Origin: Limnobacter alexandrii
GTDB lineage: Bacteria > Pseudomonadota > Gammaproteobacteria > Burkholderiales > Burkholderiaceae_B
Reading direction: 5' to 3'
Assembly (NCBI RefSeq): GCF_005871185.1
Contig: NZ_SWKN01000008.1
Span: forward strand, 248,001 to 312,000
Length of the DNA stretch: 64,000 bases
A model generated the notes under the pieces. It made no database searches. It had not been told where the DNA came from and worked only from the letters and a program-made list of their open reading frames with translations. Shown here in pieces: positions 36,259 through 45,625 of the stretch. Within the stretch, counting starts at the first letter, position 1. The number at the start of each line of letters is the position of its first letter. Both the position numbers and the translations under genes were made by a program.

Positions 36259-37578
36259 TCAGTCTTTCAATTCCAGCGCACGGTTCAGGCTCAGTGCGGC
36301 CAGCGAACCAACAGCACCGGAAAGCAGGTACAGGCTAACGTATTCCAAGCCAAAATGTGCGGCCAGCCCCAAGGCCACCAGTGGTGCAAAACCTGCGCCC
36401 ACCAGCCAAGCCAAATCGGATGTCAACGCGGCACCCATGTAGCGGTACTTGGCTTTGAAGTTCGCGGTGACTGCACCAGCAGCCTGACCATAGGACAAGC
36501 CCAGCAATACAAAACCGATCAGGATAAATGCCGTTTGCCCGTGGTCGCCACCGTCCATCATGTGGGGTACAAAGAAGCTGAACAAGGCAATCAAAATGGC
36601 CAGGAAGCCCAGGGTGTTTCTACGGCCCAGTTTGTCAGCAATTACGCCACTAAGCACCACTGCACCGGCAGCCAACACAGCCCCTGCAATTTGAATGACC
36701 AGGAATTCGGAAATAGAGCGTTCAGAGTGCAGCGCAATCCACGACAGGGGGAACACGGTAACCACATGGAACAAGGCATAGCTGGCCAGTGCAGCCAAGG
36801 CACCCACCAAAATGTTGTGGCCTTGCGAGCCCACAATTTCAGTCACCTTCACGGGCTGCAGTTCACGTTCTTCAAGTAAGCGCGCGTACTCACTGGTGGC
36901 CACCAAGCGAAGGCGTGCAAACAAAGCCACTACGTTGATGGCAAATGCCACGTAGAAGGGGTAACGCCAGCCCCAGTCCAGAAAATCGGCGCTGGACAAT
37001 GCAGACAGCAAGTAGGCAAACAAACCCGCGGCGATAATAAAACCGATTGGCGCGCCCAGTTGACCCAGCATGGCGTACCAGCCACGCTTGTTTTCAGGTG
37101 CGTTCAAGGCCAGCAAGGAAGGCAGGCCGTCCCATGAGCCACCGAAGGCCAGGCCCTGGCCAATTCGAAGCACGGCCAGCAACACGATTGCTGCTGCACC
37201 CAGCGAAGCGTAGCTTGGCAAAAAGGCAATGCCTGCCGTAGAAATACCCAGCATAAACAAGGCCACAGTCAGTTTGGTTTCTCGGCCAAACTTTTGTTGC
37301 ACCATCATTAATGCCACTGTGCCAAACGGGCGGGCGACGAAGGCAAACGAGAAAATCAGGAAGGAATACAGGGTGCCGGTGAGTGGATCTTCGAAGGGGA
37401 AGAACACCGCAGGAAACACCAATACCGATGCAATGGCGTACACGAAAAAGTCAAAATATTCAGACGCGCGACCGATGACCACCCCAATGGCAATCTCGCC
37501 AGGTGTCACGTTGCTGTTACTGCCATGGTGGCCCGGTGTAACGCCTTGTTCCGCGTGAATTGTGCTTGTGCCGGACAT
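36259..37578 (-). CDS. MFS transporter (metabolite:proton symporter type)
   Basis: The 439-residue protein has twelve predicted membrane segments and the loop signatures of the family (ARPFGTVALMMVQQKFGRET and DKLGRRNTLGF). It resembles organic-anion and betaine symporters. GAGGAGAAC precedes the ATG at 37578, so the longer upstream frame is rejected. It is followed closely by the nitronate monooxygenase gene. The substrate is not evident. Confidence 0.85.
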   Translation of the reverse strand: MSGTSTIHAEQGVTPGHHGSNSNVTPGEIAIGVVIGRASEYFDFFVYAIASVLVFPAVFFPFEDPLTGTLYSFLIFSFAFVARPFGTVALMMVQQKFGRETKLTVALFMLGISTAGIAFLPSYASLGAAAIVLLAVLRIGQGLAFGGSWDGLPSLLALNAPENKRGWYAMLGQLGAPIGFIIAAGLFAYLLSALSSADFLDWGWRYPFYVAFAINVVALFARLRLVATSEYARLLEERELQPVKVTEIVGSQGHNILVGALAALASYALFHVVTVFPLSWIALHSERSISEFLVIQIAGAVLAAGAVVLSGVIADKLGRRNTLGFLAILIALFSFFVPHMMDGGDHGQTAFILIGFVLLGLSYGQAAGAVTANFKAKYRYMGAALTSDLAWLVGAGFAPLVALGLAAHFGLEYVSLYLLSGAVGSLAALSLNRALELKD

Positions 37579-37656
37579 TTGAAGTTCTCCTCGAATCTTT
37601 GCTTGCAACAATATTATTTTTATTTTCAATGGCTTGAAAGTGAAATCTGCCGGCTG

Positions 37657-37669
37657 GGACAATATGTCC
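37657..37669. promoter_or_regulatory. perfect inverted repeat upstream of cyoA
   Basis: GGACA-ATA-TGTCC is a 13-bp dyad in the 156-base region between the divergent MFS and cyoA genes. It could be an operator for either. No known regulator consensus was matched. Confidence 0.3.
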
Positions 37670-37734
37670 AATGCACAGCGCCACCCCATGTCAGTAAATT
37701 AGCATGAAATCATTTCCTAACTGTGCTGGGTATT

Positions 37735-38775
37735 ATGTTCAAGCCACTGAAACGTAGTCTTTTGTTGCTGGTGCCGCTTTTCCTGCTTGCAGGGTGTAAC
37801 ACCATTGTGATGAATCCCAAGGGAGACATCGCATCGCAACAAGCCGATTTGATCGTGCTGTCCACAGTGTTGATGTTGATCATCATTGTGCCGGTCATTT
37901 TCCTCACCTGCTTCTTCGCCTGGAAGTATCGCAAGGCCAATACCCAGGCCGAGTACGATCCCGAATGGGATCACTCCACCAAGCTGGAACTGGTCATTTG
38001 GGGTGCGCCACTGTTGATCATCATCATTTTGGGCTTGGTCACCTGGGTAAGTACCCACAAACTGGATCCCTATCGCCCACTGGACCGGATCGATGCAAGC
38101 ACACCGCTGCCAGCCGACCACAAGCCGTTGGTGGTGCAGGTTACATCGCTGGATTGGAAGTGGTTGTTCATCTATCCCGAGCAGGGCATTGCCACCGTGA
38201 ATGAACTGGTAACGCCGGTCAATGTACCCGTGCGCTTCAAGATCACTTCAAGCACGGTGATGAATTCTTTCTACATTCCTGCGCTGGCTGGCCAAATTTA
38301 TTCCATGGCCGGTATGGAAACCACGCTGAATGCTGTGATCAACGAGCAGGGCGAGTGGGAAGGTTTTTCAGCCAACTACAGTGGTGCCGGTTTTTCCCAC
38401 ATGCGGTTCAAATACCGTGGTGTCAGTGAAGGTGAATTCGACCAGTGGGTCGCCAAGGTGAAATCGGCCGATCAAACCCTGGACCGTGCTGCTTATCTTG
38501 ACCTTGAAAAGCCCACCACCAAACACCCCGTGGAGTACTACGGCAATGTGGAGCAAAACCTGTTTCACGCCATTGTGAACCGTTGCGTGGTTGAGGGCAC
38601 TGTGTGCATGGACACGCAAATGATGGCCGATGCCATGCGCAACCGCACCAATTTGTCGGCCGACGAGCTGGCCATCCTGATTAACGAAGCCATGTGCACC
38701 ATTGCACCCAACGCAGACGCGCTTCCACTCATTACTTCATCCAAGAAGAACGGCTATGACTCAGTATCCAATTGA
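37735..38775 (+). CDS. cyoA: cytochrome o ubiquinol oxidase subunit II
   Basis: The 346-residue lipoprotein has a signal ending [10 protein letters not shown], two membrane segments ([21 protein letters not shown]-type and [20 protein letters not shown]-type) and a periplasmic cupredoxin domain. [16 protein letters not shown] identifies a quinol rather than cytochrome c oxidase, and CuA ligands are absent. ATG 37735 is chosen; an in-frame GTG at 37723 would add four residues. The gene overlaps cyoB by twenty bases. Confidence 0.93.
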   Translation: MFKPLKRSLLLLVPLFLLAGCNTIVMNPKGDIASQQADLIVLSTVLMLIIIVPVIFLTCFFAWKYRKANTQAEYDPEWDHSTKLELVIWGAPLLIIIILGLVTWVSTHKLDPYRPLDRIDASTPLPADHKPLVVQVTSLDWKWLFIYPEQGIATVNELVTPVNVPVRFKITSSTVMNSFYIPALAGQIYSMAGMETTLNAVINEQGEWEGFSANYSGAGFSHMRFKYRGVSEGEFDQWVAKVKSADQTLDRAAYLDLEKPTTKHPVEYYGNVEQNLFHAIVNRCVVEGTVCMDTQMMADAMRNRTNLSADELAILINEAMCTIAPNADALPLITSSKKNGYDSVSN

Positions 38776-40759
38776 AACAAGCCCGATATTCGGGCGGCTA
38801 ACACTTAACGCGATTCCCACCTACGACCCCATCATTATGGGTACGCTGGCCGTGACCATTTTGATTGGTATCACCTTGGTGGCCCTGATTCACAAGAATC
38901 GTTTGTGGGGTACCTTGTGGAACGACTGGTTCACCAGCATTGACCACAAGAAGATCGGCATCATGTACATGATCCTGGGTTTGGTCATGATGATGCGCGG
39001 CTTTGCAGACGCCATCATGATGCGTGCTCAACAGGCCATTGCCTTCAATGGCAATGAAGGCTTTTTGCCACCGCACCACTACGACCAAATTTTCACAGCC
39101 CACGGCGTGATCATGATTTTCTTCGTGGCCATGCCGCTGATCACCGGCTTGATGAACTACCTGATTCCGCTGCAAATTGGCGCGCGCGATGTGGCGTTTC
39201 CGTTCCTGAACAACTTCAGTTTCTGGATGACCGCCATGGGCGCCGCGCTGATTATGGCGTCGCTGTTCGTGGGTGAGTTCGCCATGACTGGCTGGTTGGC
39301 CTACCCACCCCTGTCTGGAATTTTCCAGAGTCCTTACGTGGGGGTTGATTACTACATCTGGGCTTTGCAGATCGCAGGGGTTGGTACCTTGCTGTCGGGT
39401 GTGAACCTGATTGTGACCATTGTGAAAATGCGCGCTCCTGGCATGAGCCTGATGAAAATGCCGATTTTCACCTGGACTTCCCTGTGTGCGAACGTGTTGA
39501 TTGTTGCTGCATTCCCTGTGCTTACCGCAGTATTGGGCATGCTGACCATGGACCGTTATTTGGGCACCAACTTCTTCACGAACGACCTGGGCGGCAACTC
39601 CATGATGTACGTGAACCTGATCTGGATTTGGGGCCACCCTGAGGTCTACATTCTGATTTTGCCGCTGTTTGGCGTGTTTTCTGAGGTGGTGTCTACGTTC
39701 AGCCGCAAGCGCTTGTTTGGTTACAGCTCCATGGTGTACGCCACAGTCGTTATCACAATTCTTTCTTACCTGGTGTGGCTGCATCACTTCTTCACCATGG
39801 GTAGCGGGGCCAGCGTCAACGCCTTCTTCGGCATCACGACGATGATTATTTCCATCCCGACAGGTGCGAAAATTTTCAACTGGCTGTTCACCATGTACAA
39901 GGGCAAGATCAGTTTTGAGTTGCCCATGATGTGGACCATCGCTTTCATGATCACCTTCGTGATTGGTGGCATGACAGGTGTGTTGCTGGCCGTACCACCC
40001 GCTGATTTTGTGTTGCACAACAGCCTGTTCCTGATCGCGCACTTCCACAACGTGATTATTGGTGGCGTGTTGTTCGGCCTGTTTGCAGCCATCAACTTCT
40101 GGGCGCCCAAAGCGCTCGGTGTGAAGTTGAACGAGTTCTGGGGCAAGGTATCTTTCTGGTTCTGGGTGATTGGTTTCTACTTCGCCTTCATGCCGCTGTA
40201 TGTGTTGGGCTTGATGGGCGTTACCCGTCGCATGAGCCAGTTTGACGATCCATCACTGCAAATCTGGTTCCAGATTGCAGCGCTGGGTGCAGCCATGATC
40301 GCAGTGGGCATAGCCGCCATGATCATGCAGTTTTATGCCACATACCGTGATCGCGCCAAATTGCGCGACACCACGGGCGACCCCTGGGGTGGCCGTACCC
40401 TGGAGTGGGCCACTTCAAGCCCACCCGCAGAGTACAACTTTGCATTCACACCCGTGGTGTACGACACCGATGCCTGGGCTGACATGAAAAAGAATGGCTA
40501 CAAGCGCCCAAGCAACGGTTTTGTAGACATTCACATGCCCAAGAACACTGCTGCTGGTTTCATTATTTCCGCAATCAGCGCAGTGATCGGCTTTGCCTTG
40601 GTATGGCACATTTGGTGGTTGGCCGCAGGCGGCTCGGTGGCCCTGTTGGTGGCCGTGATTGCACACACATTCAATTACAAACGCGACTTTTACATCAAGG
40701 CCGATGAAGTGGCCGCAACCGAAGCCGCGCGCACGAAACTGGAGCAAGCCCATGTCTGA
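38756..40759 (+). CDS. cyoB: cytochrome o ubiquinol oxidase subunit I
   Basis: The 667-residue subunit holds the haem-copper active site. [14 protein letters not shown] supplies the Cu ligand His and cross-linked Tyr, HHFFTMG the two other Cu His, and HFHNVIIGG the haem ligands. It has the 15-segment layout of CyoB. AAGAA precedes ATG 38756, which lies inside the cyoA end. It reduces O2 to water and pumps protons. Confidence 0.96.
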   Translation: MTQYPIETSPIFGRLTLNAIPTYDPIIMGTLAVTILIGITLVALIHKNRLWGTLWNDWFTSIDHKKIGIMYMILGLVMMMRGFADAIMMRAQQAIAFNGNEGFLPPHHYDQIFTAHGVIMIFFVAMPLITGLMNYLIPLQIGARDVAFPFLNNFSFWMTAMGAALIMASLFVGEFAMTGWLAYPPLSGIFQSPYVGVDYYIWALQIAGVGTLLSGVNLIVTIVKMRAPGMSLMKMPIFTWTSLCANVLIVAAFPVLTAVLGMLTMDRYLGTNFFTNDLGGNSMMYVNLIWIWGHPEVYILILPLFGVFSEVVSTFSRKRLFGYSSMVYATVVITILSYLVWLHHFFTMGSGASVNAFFGITTMIISIPTGAKIFNWLFTMYKGKISFELPMMWTIAFMITFVIGGMTGVLLAVPPADFVLHNSLFLIAHFHNVIIGGVLFGLFAAINFWAPKALGVKLNEFWGKVSFWFWVIGFYFAFMPLYVLGLMGVTRRMSQFDDPSLQIWFQIAALGAAMIAVGIAAMIMQFYATYRDRAKLRDTTGDPWGGRTLEWATSSPPAEYNFAFTPVVYDTDAWADMKKNGYKRPSNGFVDIHMPKNTAAGFIISAISAVIGFALVWHIWWLAAGGSVALLVAVIAHTFNYKRDFYIKADEVAATEAARTKLEQAHV

Positions 40760-41399
40760 TTTAGTGATGAATTCAGCTGTGAATGCAGCCGGGACTGCAT
40801 CGGCTGATCCAAGTTCACGTTATTACGTGAAAGACCACCATCCGAAAAACGGTTCCTCGCTGGGTTTTTGGATTTACCTGATGAGCGACTGCCTGATTTT
40901 CGCTTGTCTGTTTGCAACCTATGCAGTGATTGGTCGCAACTACGCGGGTGGCCCCACTGGCGCAGAAATTTTTGATCTGAACCTGGTGGCGCTGAACACC
41001 GCATTCTTGTTGCTCAGTTCAATCACCTATGGCGTGGCCATGGTGGGCATGCAAAACCGCAACTTGAAAAAAACCATTCAGTGGCTGGCAATTACCGGTG
41101 TGCTAGGTCTGGCCTTTTTGGCGGTTGAAATCTACGAGTTCTGGCACTTCATCAGCATTGGCGCTACACCGCAAACCAGTGGTTTTCTGACTGCCTTCTT
41201 TGCCCTCGTGGGCACGCACGGTTTGCACGTGTTCTTCGGCATCATCTGGTTGGTGGTTTTGCTGTTCCAACTGAAGAAGCACGGCCTGATTGTTGAAAAC
41301 CGTCGCCGCGTCATGTGCCTGTCCATGTTCTGGCACTTCCTCGACGTGATCTGGATCGGCGTGTTTACCTTTGTCTATTTGATGGGAGTGTTGCCATGA
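40752..41399 (+). CDS. cyoC: cytochrome o ubiquinol oxidase subunit III
   Basis: The 215-residue protein has five membrane segments and the family motifs [22 protein letters not shown] and [13 protein letters not shown], together with the final [15 protein letters not shown]. It overlaps cyoB by eight bases and cyoD by four. Confidence 0.94.
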   Translation: MSDLVMNSAVNAAGTASADPSSRYYVKDHHPKNGSSLGFWIYLMSDCLIFACLFATYAVIGRNYAGGPTGAEIFDLNLVALNTAFLLLSSITYGVAMVGMQNRNLKKTIQWLAITGVLGLAFLAVEIYEFWHFISIGATPQTSGFLTAFFALVGTHGLHVFFGIIWLVVLLFQLKKHGLIVENRRRVMCLSMFWHFLDVIWIGVFTFVYLMGVLP

Positions 41400-41797
41400 G
41401 CGCAAATTCACACAATTCCAACGACCATCATGATCACCATGATGATGAGGATGAAATCCATGTCAGCATGCGCGACTACACCATCGGCTTTGTGCTGGCG
41501 GTCATCCTGACGGTGATCCCGTTTGCCCTGGTGATGGGCGATGTATTTGAAAGCTCGACCACCACCGCCTTGGTGATCCTGGCCTTGGGCGCTGTTCAAA
41601 TGGTGGTGCACATGGTCTACTTCCTGCACATGAACAGCAAATCGGAAGGTGGCTGGACCATGCTGGCCTTGATGTTCACCCTGATTATCGTGGTGATCAC
41701 GCTGGTGGGTTCAATTTGGGTGATGTACCACCTGAATACGAACATGATGCCAGGCATGAACCACGAGGCCATTGAGTCGATTCAACAATTGAAGTGA
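41396..41797 (+). CDS. cyoD: cytochrome o ubiquinol oxidase subunit IV
   Basis: The 133-residue protein has three membrane segments, with VQMVVHMVYFLHMN as the family motif in the second. Its first 21 residues are unusually rich in His and Asp (HDHHDDED), which may bind metal ions. It starts by a four-base overlap with cyoC. Confidence 0.92.
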   Translation: MSANSHNSNDHHDHHDDEDEIHVSMRDYTIGFVLAVILTVIPFALVMGDVFESSTTTALVILALGAVQMVVHMVYFLHMNSKSEGGWTMLALMFTLIIVVITLVGSIWVMYHLNTNMMPGMNHEAIESIQQLK

Positions 41798-41813
41798 AGG
41801 AGGGTGGTGCGCG

Positions 41814-42584
41814 ATGAATGATGTTTCTAAAACCCATTCAAGCCGTGCCCACAACCCCTTGAAAAGGCTGCTGGGCTTTGCCCTGGCGGCCTTTTTTTTC
41901 AGCACCTTTCTGGCACTGGGCACTTGGCAGGTGTATCGGCTCGACTACAAACTTGACCTGATCGACCGAGTAGAAAGCCGCGTGGATGCTCCGCCTGTGG
42001 ATGCCCCTGTTGCACCGGAATGGCCAACAGTTGCTCGCGACACCCATGAATACCTGAGTGTGAAAGTGCAGGGTGAATTGCTGCCCCAGTACACCACCCG
42101 CGTGCAAGCCACCACTGTGCTTGGGGCAGGGCACTGGTTACTTACCCCTTTGCGCCGGGCTAATGGGGAAATCGTCTGGATCAATCGTGGGTATATTCCG
42201 GTGAATGAAGCGGACCCGATGACCGTTCAAAACACCCAAGGTCAGTTTCAAGTGCTGGGCCTGCTAAGAATCAGCGAGGCGGGCGGTGCTTTTTTGCGAA
42301 AGAACGACCCGGCAGGCAACCGCTGGTATTCTCGCGACATTCAGGCGCTTTCTCAGCACCACAAGCTGCAAACAGTTGCGCCTTATTTCATTGATGCAGG
42401 TACTCCCCGAAATCTGGGAGAGGAAATCACGGGGTTTACCCCCAAAACCTATCCGGTTGATGGATTAACGGTGATCAAGTTTCACAACAGCCACTTGGTG
42501 TACGCCTTCACTTGGTATGCTTTGGCCTTGATGGTGGCGGGTATTACTGTTTGGCTGAATCGTAAGCAAAACGCTCAGGCCTGA
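41814..42584 (+). CDS. SURF1 family oxidase assembly protein
   Basis: The 256-residue protein has a membrane segment at each end, enclosing a periplasmic domain that contains LGTWQVYRLDYKLDLIDRVE and WLLTPLRRANGEIVWINRGYIP. SURF1 proteins help insert haem into haem-copper oxidases. Here it directly follows cyoD, where cyoE (haem O synthase) is often found; no cyoE is in the window. Confidence 0.88.
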   Translation: MNDVSKTHSSRAHNPLKRLLGFALAAFFFSTFLALGTWQVYRLDYKLDLIDRVESRVDAPPVDAPVAPEWPTVARDTHEYLSVKVQGELLPQYTTRVQATTVLGAGHWLLTPLRRANGEIVWINRGYIPVNEADPMTVQNTQGQFQVLGLLRISEAGGAFLRKNDPAGNRWYSRDIQALSQHHKLQTVAPYFIDAGTPRNLGEEITGFTPKTYPVDGLTVIKFHNSHLVYAFTWYALALMVAGITVWLNRKQNAQA

Positions 42585-42626
42585 CTTCCGCTTTTTTTCA
42601 GGTTCAGCAGCAGGATTCGCATTTCA

Positions 42627-43964
42627 ATGGCCATTAATTCCGACATTGTTTCCATTCGGCAGGGTGCCAGCGCGTTTGATGAAACAAACGTGTTGAACGA
42701 AACCGGCCACAAAAACATGTTGCATTTGATTCACCTGCGCTGGTTGGCTGTGGGTGGTCAAATCGCCACCATATTGGTGGCCACCTGGGGCTTCGGTATT
42801 CAACTGCCCCTGTTCAATATGCTGGCCGTCATGGTGTGCCTGATTGCGTTCAACATTGGCAGCCACTTGCGTTGGCACGAAGAACGGGTGGTCAGCAATC
42901 GCGAGCTGTTCTTGGCCATGCTGGTCGATATTGCCAGCCTTACCGCACAGCTTTATTTCACTGGCGGTATCAACAATCCCTTTGTGTTTCTTTTCCTCTT
43001 GCAAGTTATTTTAAGCGCTGTGTTGTTACGGGCTGAGTCCACCTGGCTGGTGGTGGCCATTACTACTTTGTGCCTTGCGTTCTTGTCCATCATGAACAAG
43101 CCGCTGGTGTGGCCGCTGAACAGCACCTACAAACTGGCCGACTTGTATGCCACCGGCCTGCTTATTTGTTTTGTGTTGAACGCCGCCTTGCTGGTGATAT
43201 TCATTACCCGAATCGGGCGCAACCTGCGTGCTGGCGATGCCGCACTGGCCAGCCTTCGGCAACGCGCTGCCGAGGAAGAACACATTGTGCGCATGGGCTT
43301 GTTGGCCAGTGGTGCGGCACATGAACTGGGCACACCATTGGCCACCATGTCGGTGGTGCTCGGCGACTGGAAGCGGATGCCGCAGTTTTCAAACGACCCA
43401 GCCATGCTTGAGGAAATTGAGGAAATTGAAGGGCAGCTGCTTCGCTGCAAAAGCATTGTCAGCGGCATTTTGTTGTCGGCTGGCGAAACCCGTGGAGAAT
43501 CCTCTTCGAAAACGAGCTTGAATGATTTCTTTGAAAGCCTGGTAGAGGAGTGGGAAAGCAGCCGCCCTGCCCAGCACTTTGAATACAACAACAGCATCGA
43601 CGAAGAGTTCACCGTGGCCTTTGATTCAACCGTGAAGCAAATGGTGTTTAACGTGCTGGACAATGCACTGGAAGTGTCGCCGAACTGGTTGCGATTTGAA
43701 GTGTCCAAAAACCAAGAGCAGTTGCTTCTCACAGTTTCAGACCAAGGGCCGGGTTTCAGGGCTGATATTCTTGAACAGGTGGGCACACCTTACAACTCCA
43801 GCAAAGGTCGCCCCGGTGGTGGTCTTGGTTTGTTCCTGGTGATGAATGTGGCGCGCACATTGGGCGGCACACTGACTGTGAACAATCGAAAAGAGGGTGG
43901 TGCTGAAGTGGTGATTGCCCTGCCACTGAACGCCATGATTTTGCAGGAGAACAATTCGCCATGA
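42627..43964 (+). CDS. regB: RegB/PrrB-type redox-sensing histidine kinase
   Basis: The 445-residue kinase has six membrane segments with GGINNPF at residues 113-119 (the quinone-binding GGxxNPF motif), an H-box AAHELGTPLAT with His232, and Cys274 in LLRCKSIVSG, equivalent to the redox-active Cys of RegB. The ATPase domain contains DNALEVSP and GPGFR. It presumably senses quinone redox state. It lies 42 bases after the SURF1 gene and overlaps regA. Confidence 0.9.
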   Translation: MAINSDIVSIRQGASAFDETNVLNETGHKNMLHLIHLRWLAVGGQIATILVATWGFGIQLPLFNMLAVMVCLIAFNIGSHLRWHEERVVSNRELFLAMLVDIASLTAQLYFTGGINNPFVFLFLLQVILSAVLLRAESTWLVVAITTLCLAFLSIMNKPLVWPLNSTYKLADLYATGLLICFVLNAALLVIFITRIGRNLRAGDAALASLRQRAAEEEHIVRMGLLASGAAHELGTPLATMSVVLGDWKRMPQFSNDPAMLEEIEEIEGQLLRCKSIVSGILLSAGETRGESSSKTSLNDFFESLVEEWESSRPAQHFEYNNSIDEEFTVAFDSTVKQMVFNVLDNALEVSPNWLRFEVSKNQEQLLLTVSDQGPGFRADILEQVGTPYNSSKGRPGGGLGLFLVMNVARTLGGTLTVNNRKEGGAEVVIALPLNAMILQENNSP

Positions 43965-44509
43965 GCCAAGGTAGCAGTATGGAAAGGCTTTTGTTGCTGG
44001 TTGAAGACGACGAGGCATTTGCCCGCGTGTTGAAGCGTTCTTTTGAGCGGCGCGACTACAAAGTAGTTCATGCCAGCAGCCAGGAAGAAATGCAGAACCT
44101 GCTCTTGAAGCAAACGCCAACTCACGCAGTGGTGGACTTGAAGCTGAGTGGCAATTCATCAGGCCTGAATTGCGTTCAGGCCTTGCATGCGCATAATCCG
44201 GCCATGTTGATTGTGGTGCTAACTGGCTTTGCAAGTATTAACACCGCAGTTGAGGCGATTAAATTGGGCGCTTGTCAGTACCTTGCCAAACCCTCAAACA
44301 CCGACGACATCGAGGCCGCTTTTGGCCATGTGGCTGGCAGTGAACCAGTCGAACTCACCAACCGGGCCACCTCGATCAAGAACCTTGAATGGGAGCGGAT
44401 TCACGAGGTGTTGGTAGAAACCGATTTCAATATTTCAGAAACTGCCCGCAGGTTGGGCATGCACCGCCGCACGCTGGCCCGCAAGCTTGAGAAGCGTCGC
44501 GTCAAATAG
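43961..44509 (+). CDS. regA: RegA/PrrA-type response regulator
   Basis: The 182-residue protein has a receiver domain (EDDEAF, phosphoacceptor Asp59 in VVDLKLSG, Lys in YLAKP) and a Fis-like helix-turn-helix at the C-terminus (NISETARRLGMHRRTLARKL). It overlaps regB as ATGA. RegA family members control terminal oxidases and other redox genes, so cyoABCD immediately upstream is the likely target. Confidence 0.9.
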   Translation: MSQGSSMERLLLLVEDDEAFARVLKRSFERRDYKVVHASSQEEMQNLLLKQTPTHAVVDLKLSGNSSGLNCVQALHAHNPAMLIVVLTGFASINTAVEAIKLGACQYLAKPSNTDDIEAAFGHVAGSEPVELTNRATSIKNLEWERIHEVLVETDFNISETARRLGMHRRTLARKLEKRRVK

Positions 44510-44529
44510 GCGGCACCGCCAACACTTCA

Positions 44530-45012
44530 TCAGTTCAATTCTTCTTCACTGGGCAGCACGGGCAAGGCAATGACTTCGATGCCTTCGTCGCGCAGTTCTT
44601 CAAATTCCTCGGGGCTGGCCTGCCCGCGAATGGCGCGAATGGGAGCCTCTTCGTAGTGAATTTTGCGGGCCTCTTCGGCAAAGCGGTCGCCCACATCTTC
44701 AGAGTGATTGATCAAAGCCTGAATGGCCTGTCGGGCCATGACAAAGGCGGTGGCCACATCCACTGAATTGGGCTTTTGTACGGCTGGTGCTGCTGGTACA
44801 TCGGCACTTTTCGCTTCACTACCCTTGGACTCAACAGGTGCCTTACTGCCAATGTTGATTTTGGAAGGTACTTTTCGAATGGCCGATGTGCCACACTCGG
44901 GGCAGGTCAGCAGTTTTTGTTCGCGCTGCTCGTCGAAATCCTCGTTGGATCGAAACCAGCCTTCGAAGCGGTGGGAGTATTCACACTCCAGGTCGTAAAT
45001 GATAATTGCCAC
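44530..45012 (-). CDS. DUF1178 family protein
   Basis: The 160-residue protein begins MAIIIYDLECEYSHRFEGWF and contains LTCPECGTSAIRKVPSKINIG, a rubredoxin-like CxxC site typical of DUF1178. A low-complexity linker (about 75-95) leads to a conserved C-terminal helix domain. It has no known function. It converges on regA with 20 bases between the stops. Confidence 0.8.
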   Translation of the reverse strand: MAIIIYDLECEYSHRFEGWFRSNEDFDEQREQKLLTCPECGTSAIRKVPSKINIGSKAPVESKGSEAKSADVPAAPAVQKPNSVDVATAFVMARQAIQALINHSEDVGDRFAEEARKIHYEEAPIRAIRGQASPEEFEELRDEGIEVIALPVLPSEEELN

Positions 45013-45128
45013 AATGTTTGAATCTGTCTCTGAATTTGGGTATTTTACAGTGGAATGGTTTGCCTACCGCTGAATTCGAATCTCTTCTAGAATTCGATCA
45101 ACAACAATCAAGGCCCAAAGAGGTTTGT

Positions 45129-45506
45129 ATGTCCCGAAAAAAGTCACTTGAACCGCATTTGCGCGGCATCGTTGACTTGGTCTCCGCCACGCTCGACGAA
45201 GGCACGCGTCAGGTTGAAGGCGTGCATCGCCGAATTGCAGACATTCCATTTTCAGTGCTGAAGAAGATTCGTCCAATTGCCCCAATTTCCTCGGCGGTGC
45301 ACATGGTCGAGAAGAAAATTACCCACTCCGCCTATGACACCGTGCGCCTTGTGGCCAAGGTGGGTGCACAGGCTGTTCACAATGTATTGCCCACCGATCC
45401 CACCAGCCAAGGCATTTCCAAGCCCGACTACAAAATAGACCACGATAGCCTGAGAAAGCAGAAGACTGAGCAGAAGGCCGGGCAAAAGACTAAGAAGAAA
45501 CCCTAG
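45129..45506 (+). CDS. small helical protein of unknown function
   Basis: The 125-residue protein is mainly helical with a Lys-rich tail (KTEQKAGQKTKKKP). Its segment GIVDLVSATLDEGTRQVEGV followed by IPFSVLKKIRPIAPISSAV resembles the N-terminal helical region that precedes some alpha/beta hydrolases in related bacteria, but no hydrolase domain follows. AGAGG stands six bases before ATG 45129. It is divergent from the DUF1178 gene and upstream of the sox operon. Confidence 0.6.
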   Translation: MSRKKSLEPHLRGIVDLVSATLDEGTRQVEGVHRRIADIPFSVLKKIRPIAPISSAVHMVEKKITHSAYDTVRLVAKVGAQAVHNVLPTDPTSQGISKPDYKIDHDSLRKQKTEQKAGQKTKKKP

Positions 45507-45550
45507 GTTAAAACTGCTTGCACAAGTGGAATTTAGAGCGTAAATTCTAG

Positions 45551-45570
45551 ATATGAGCATATGCGCATAT
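45551..45570. promoter_or_regulatory. tandem AT-rich palindromes, candidate operator of the sox operon
   Basis: ATATGAGCATATGCGCATAT holds three ATATG/CATAT half-sites with an 8-base period, including the perfect palindrome ATATGCGCATAT. It lies 55 bases upstream of the soxC start. ArsR-family repressors such as SoxR and BigR bind this sort of short AT-rich dyad ahead of sulfur genes. No regulator gene is in the window. Confidence 0.45.
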
Positions 45571-45625
45571 AAGATTTAATAATCAAGCGCAAGCAGCAAT
45601 AAAACGCCATATCCAGGAGACATTT

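Noticed and set aside
38798-40048. 416-codon open frame antisense to cyoB
   Set aside because: It mirrors a highly conserved gene, is full of His/Gln/Asn as expected for the reverse of membrane-protein codons, and has no recognisable domain.
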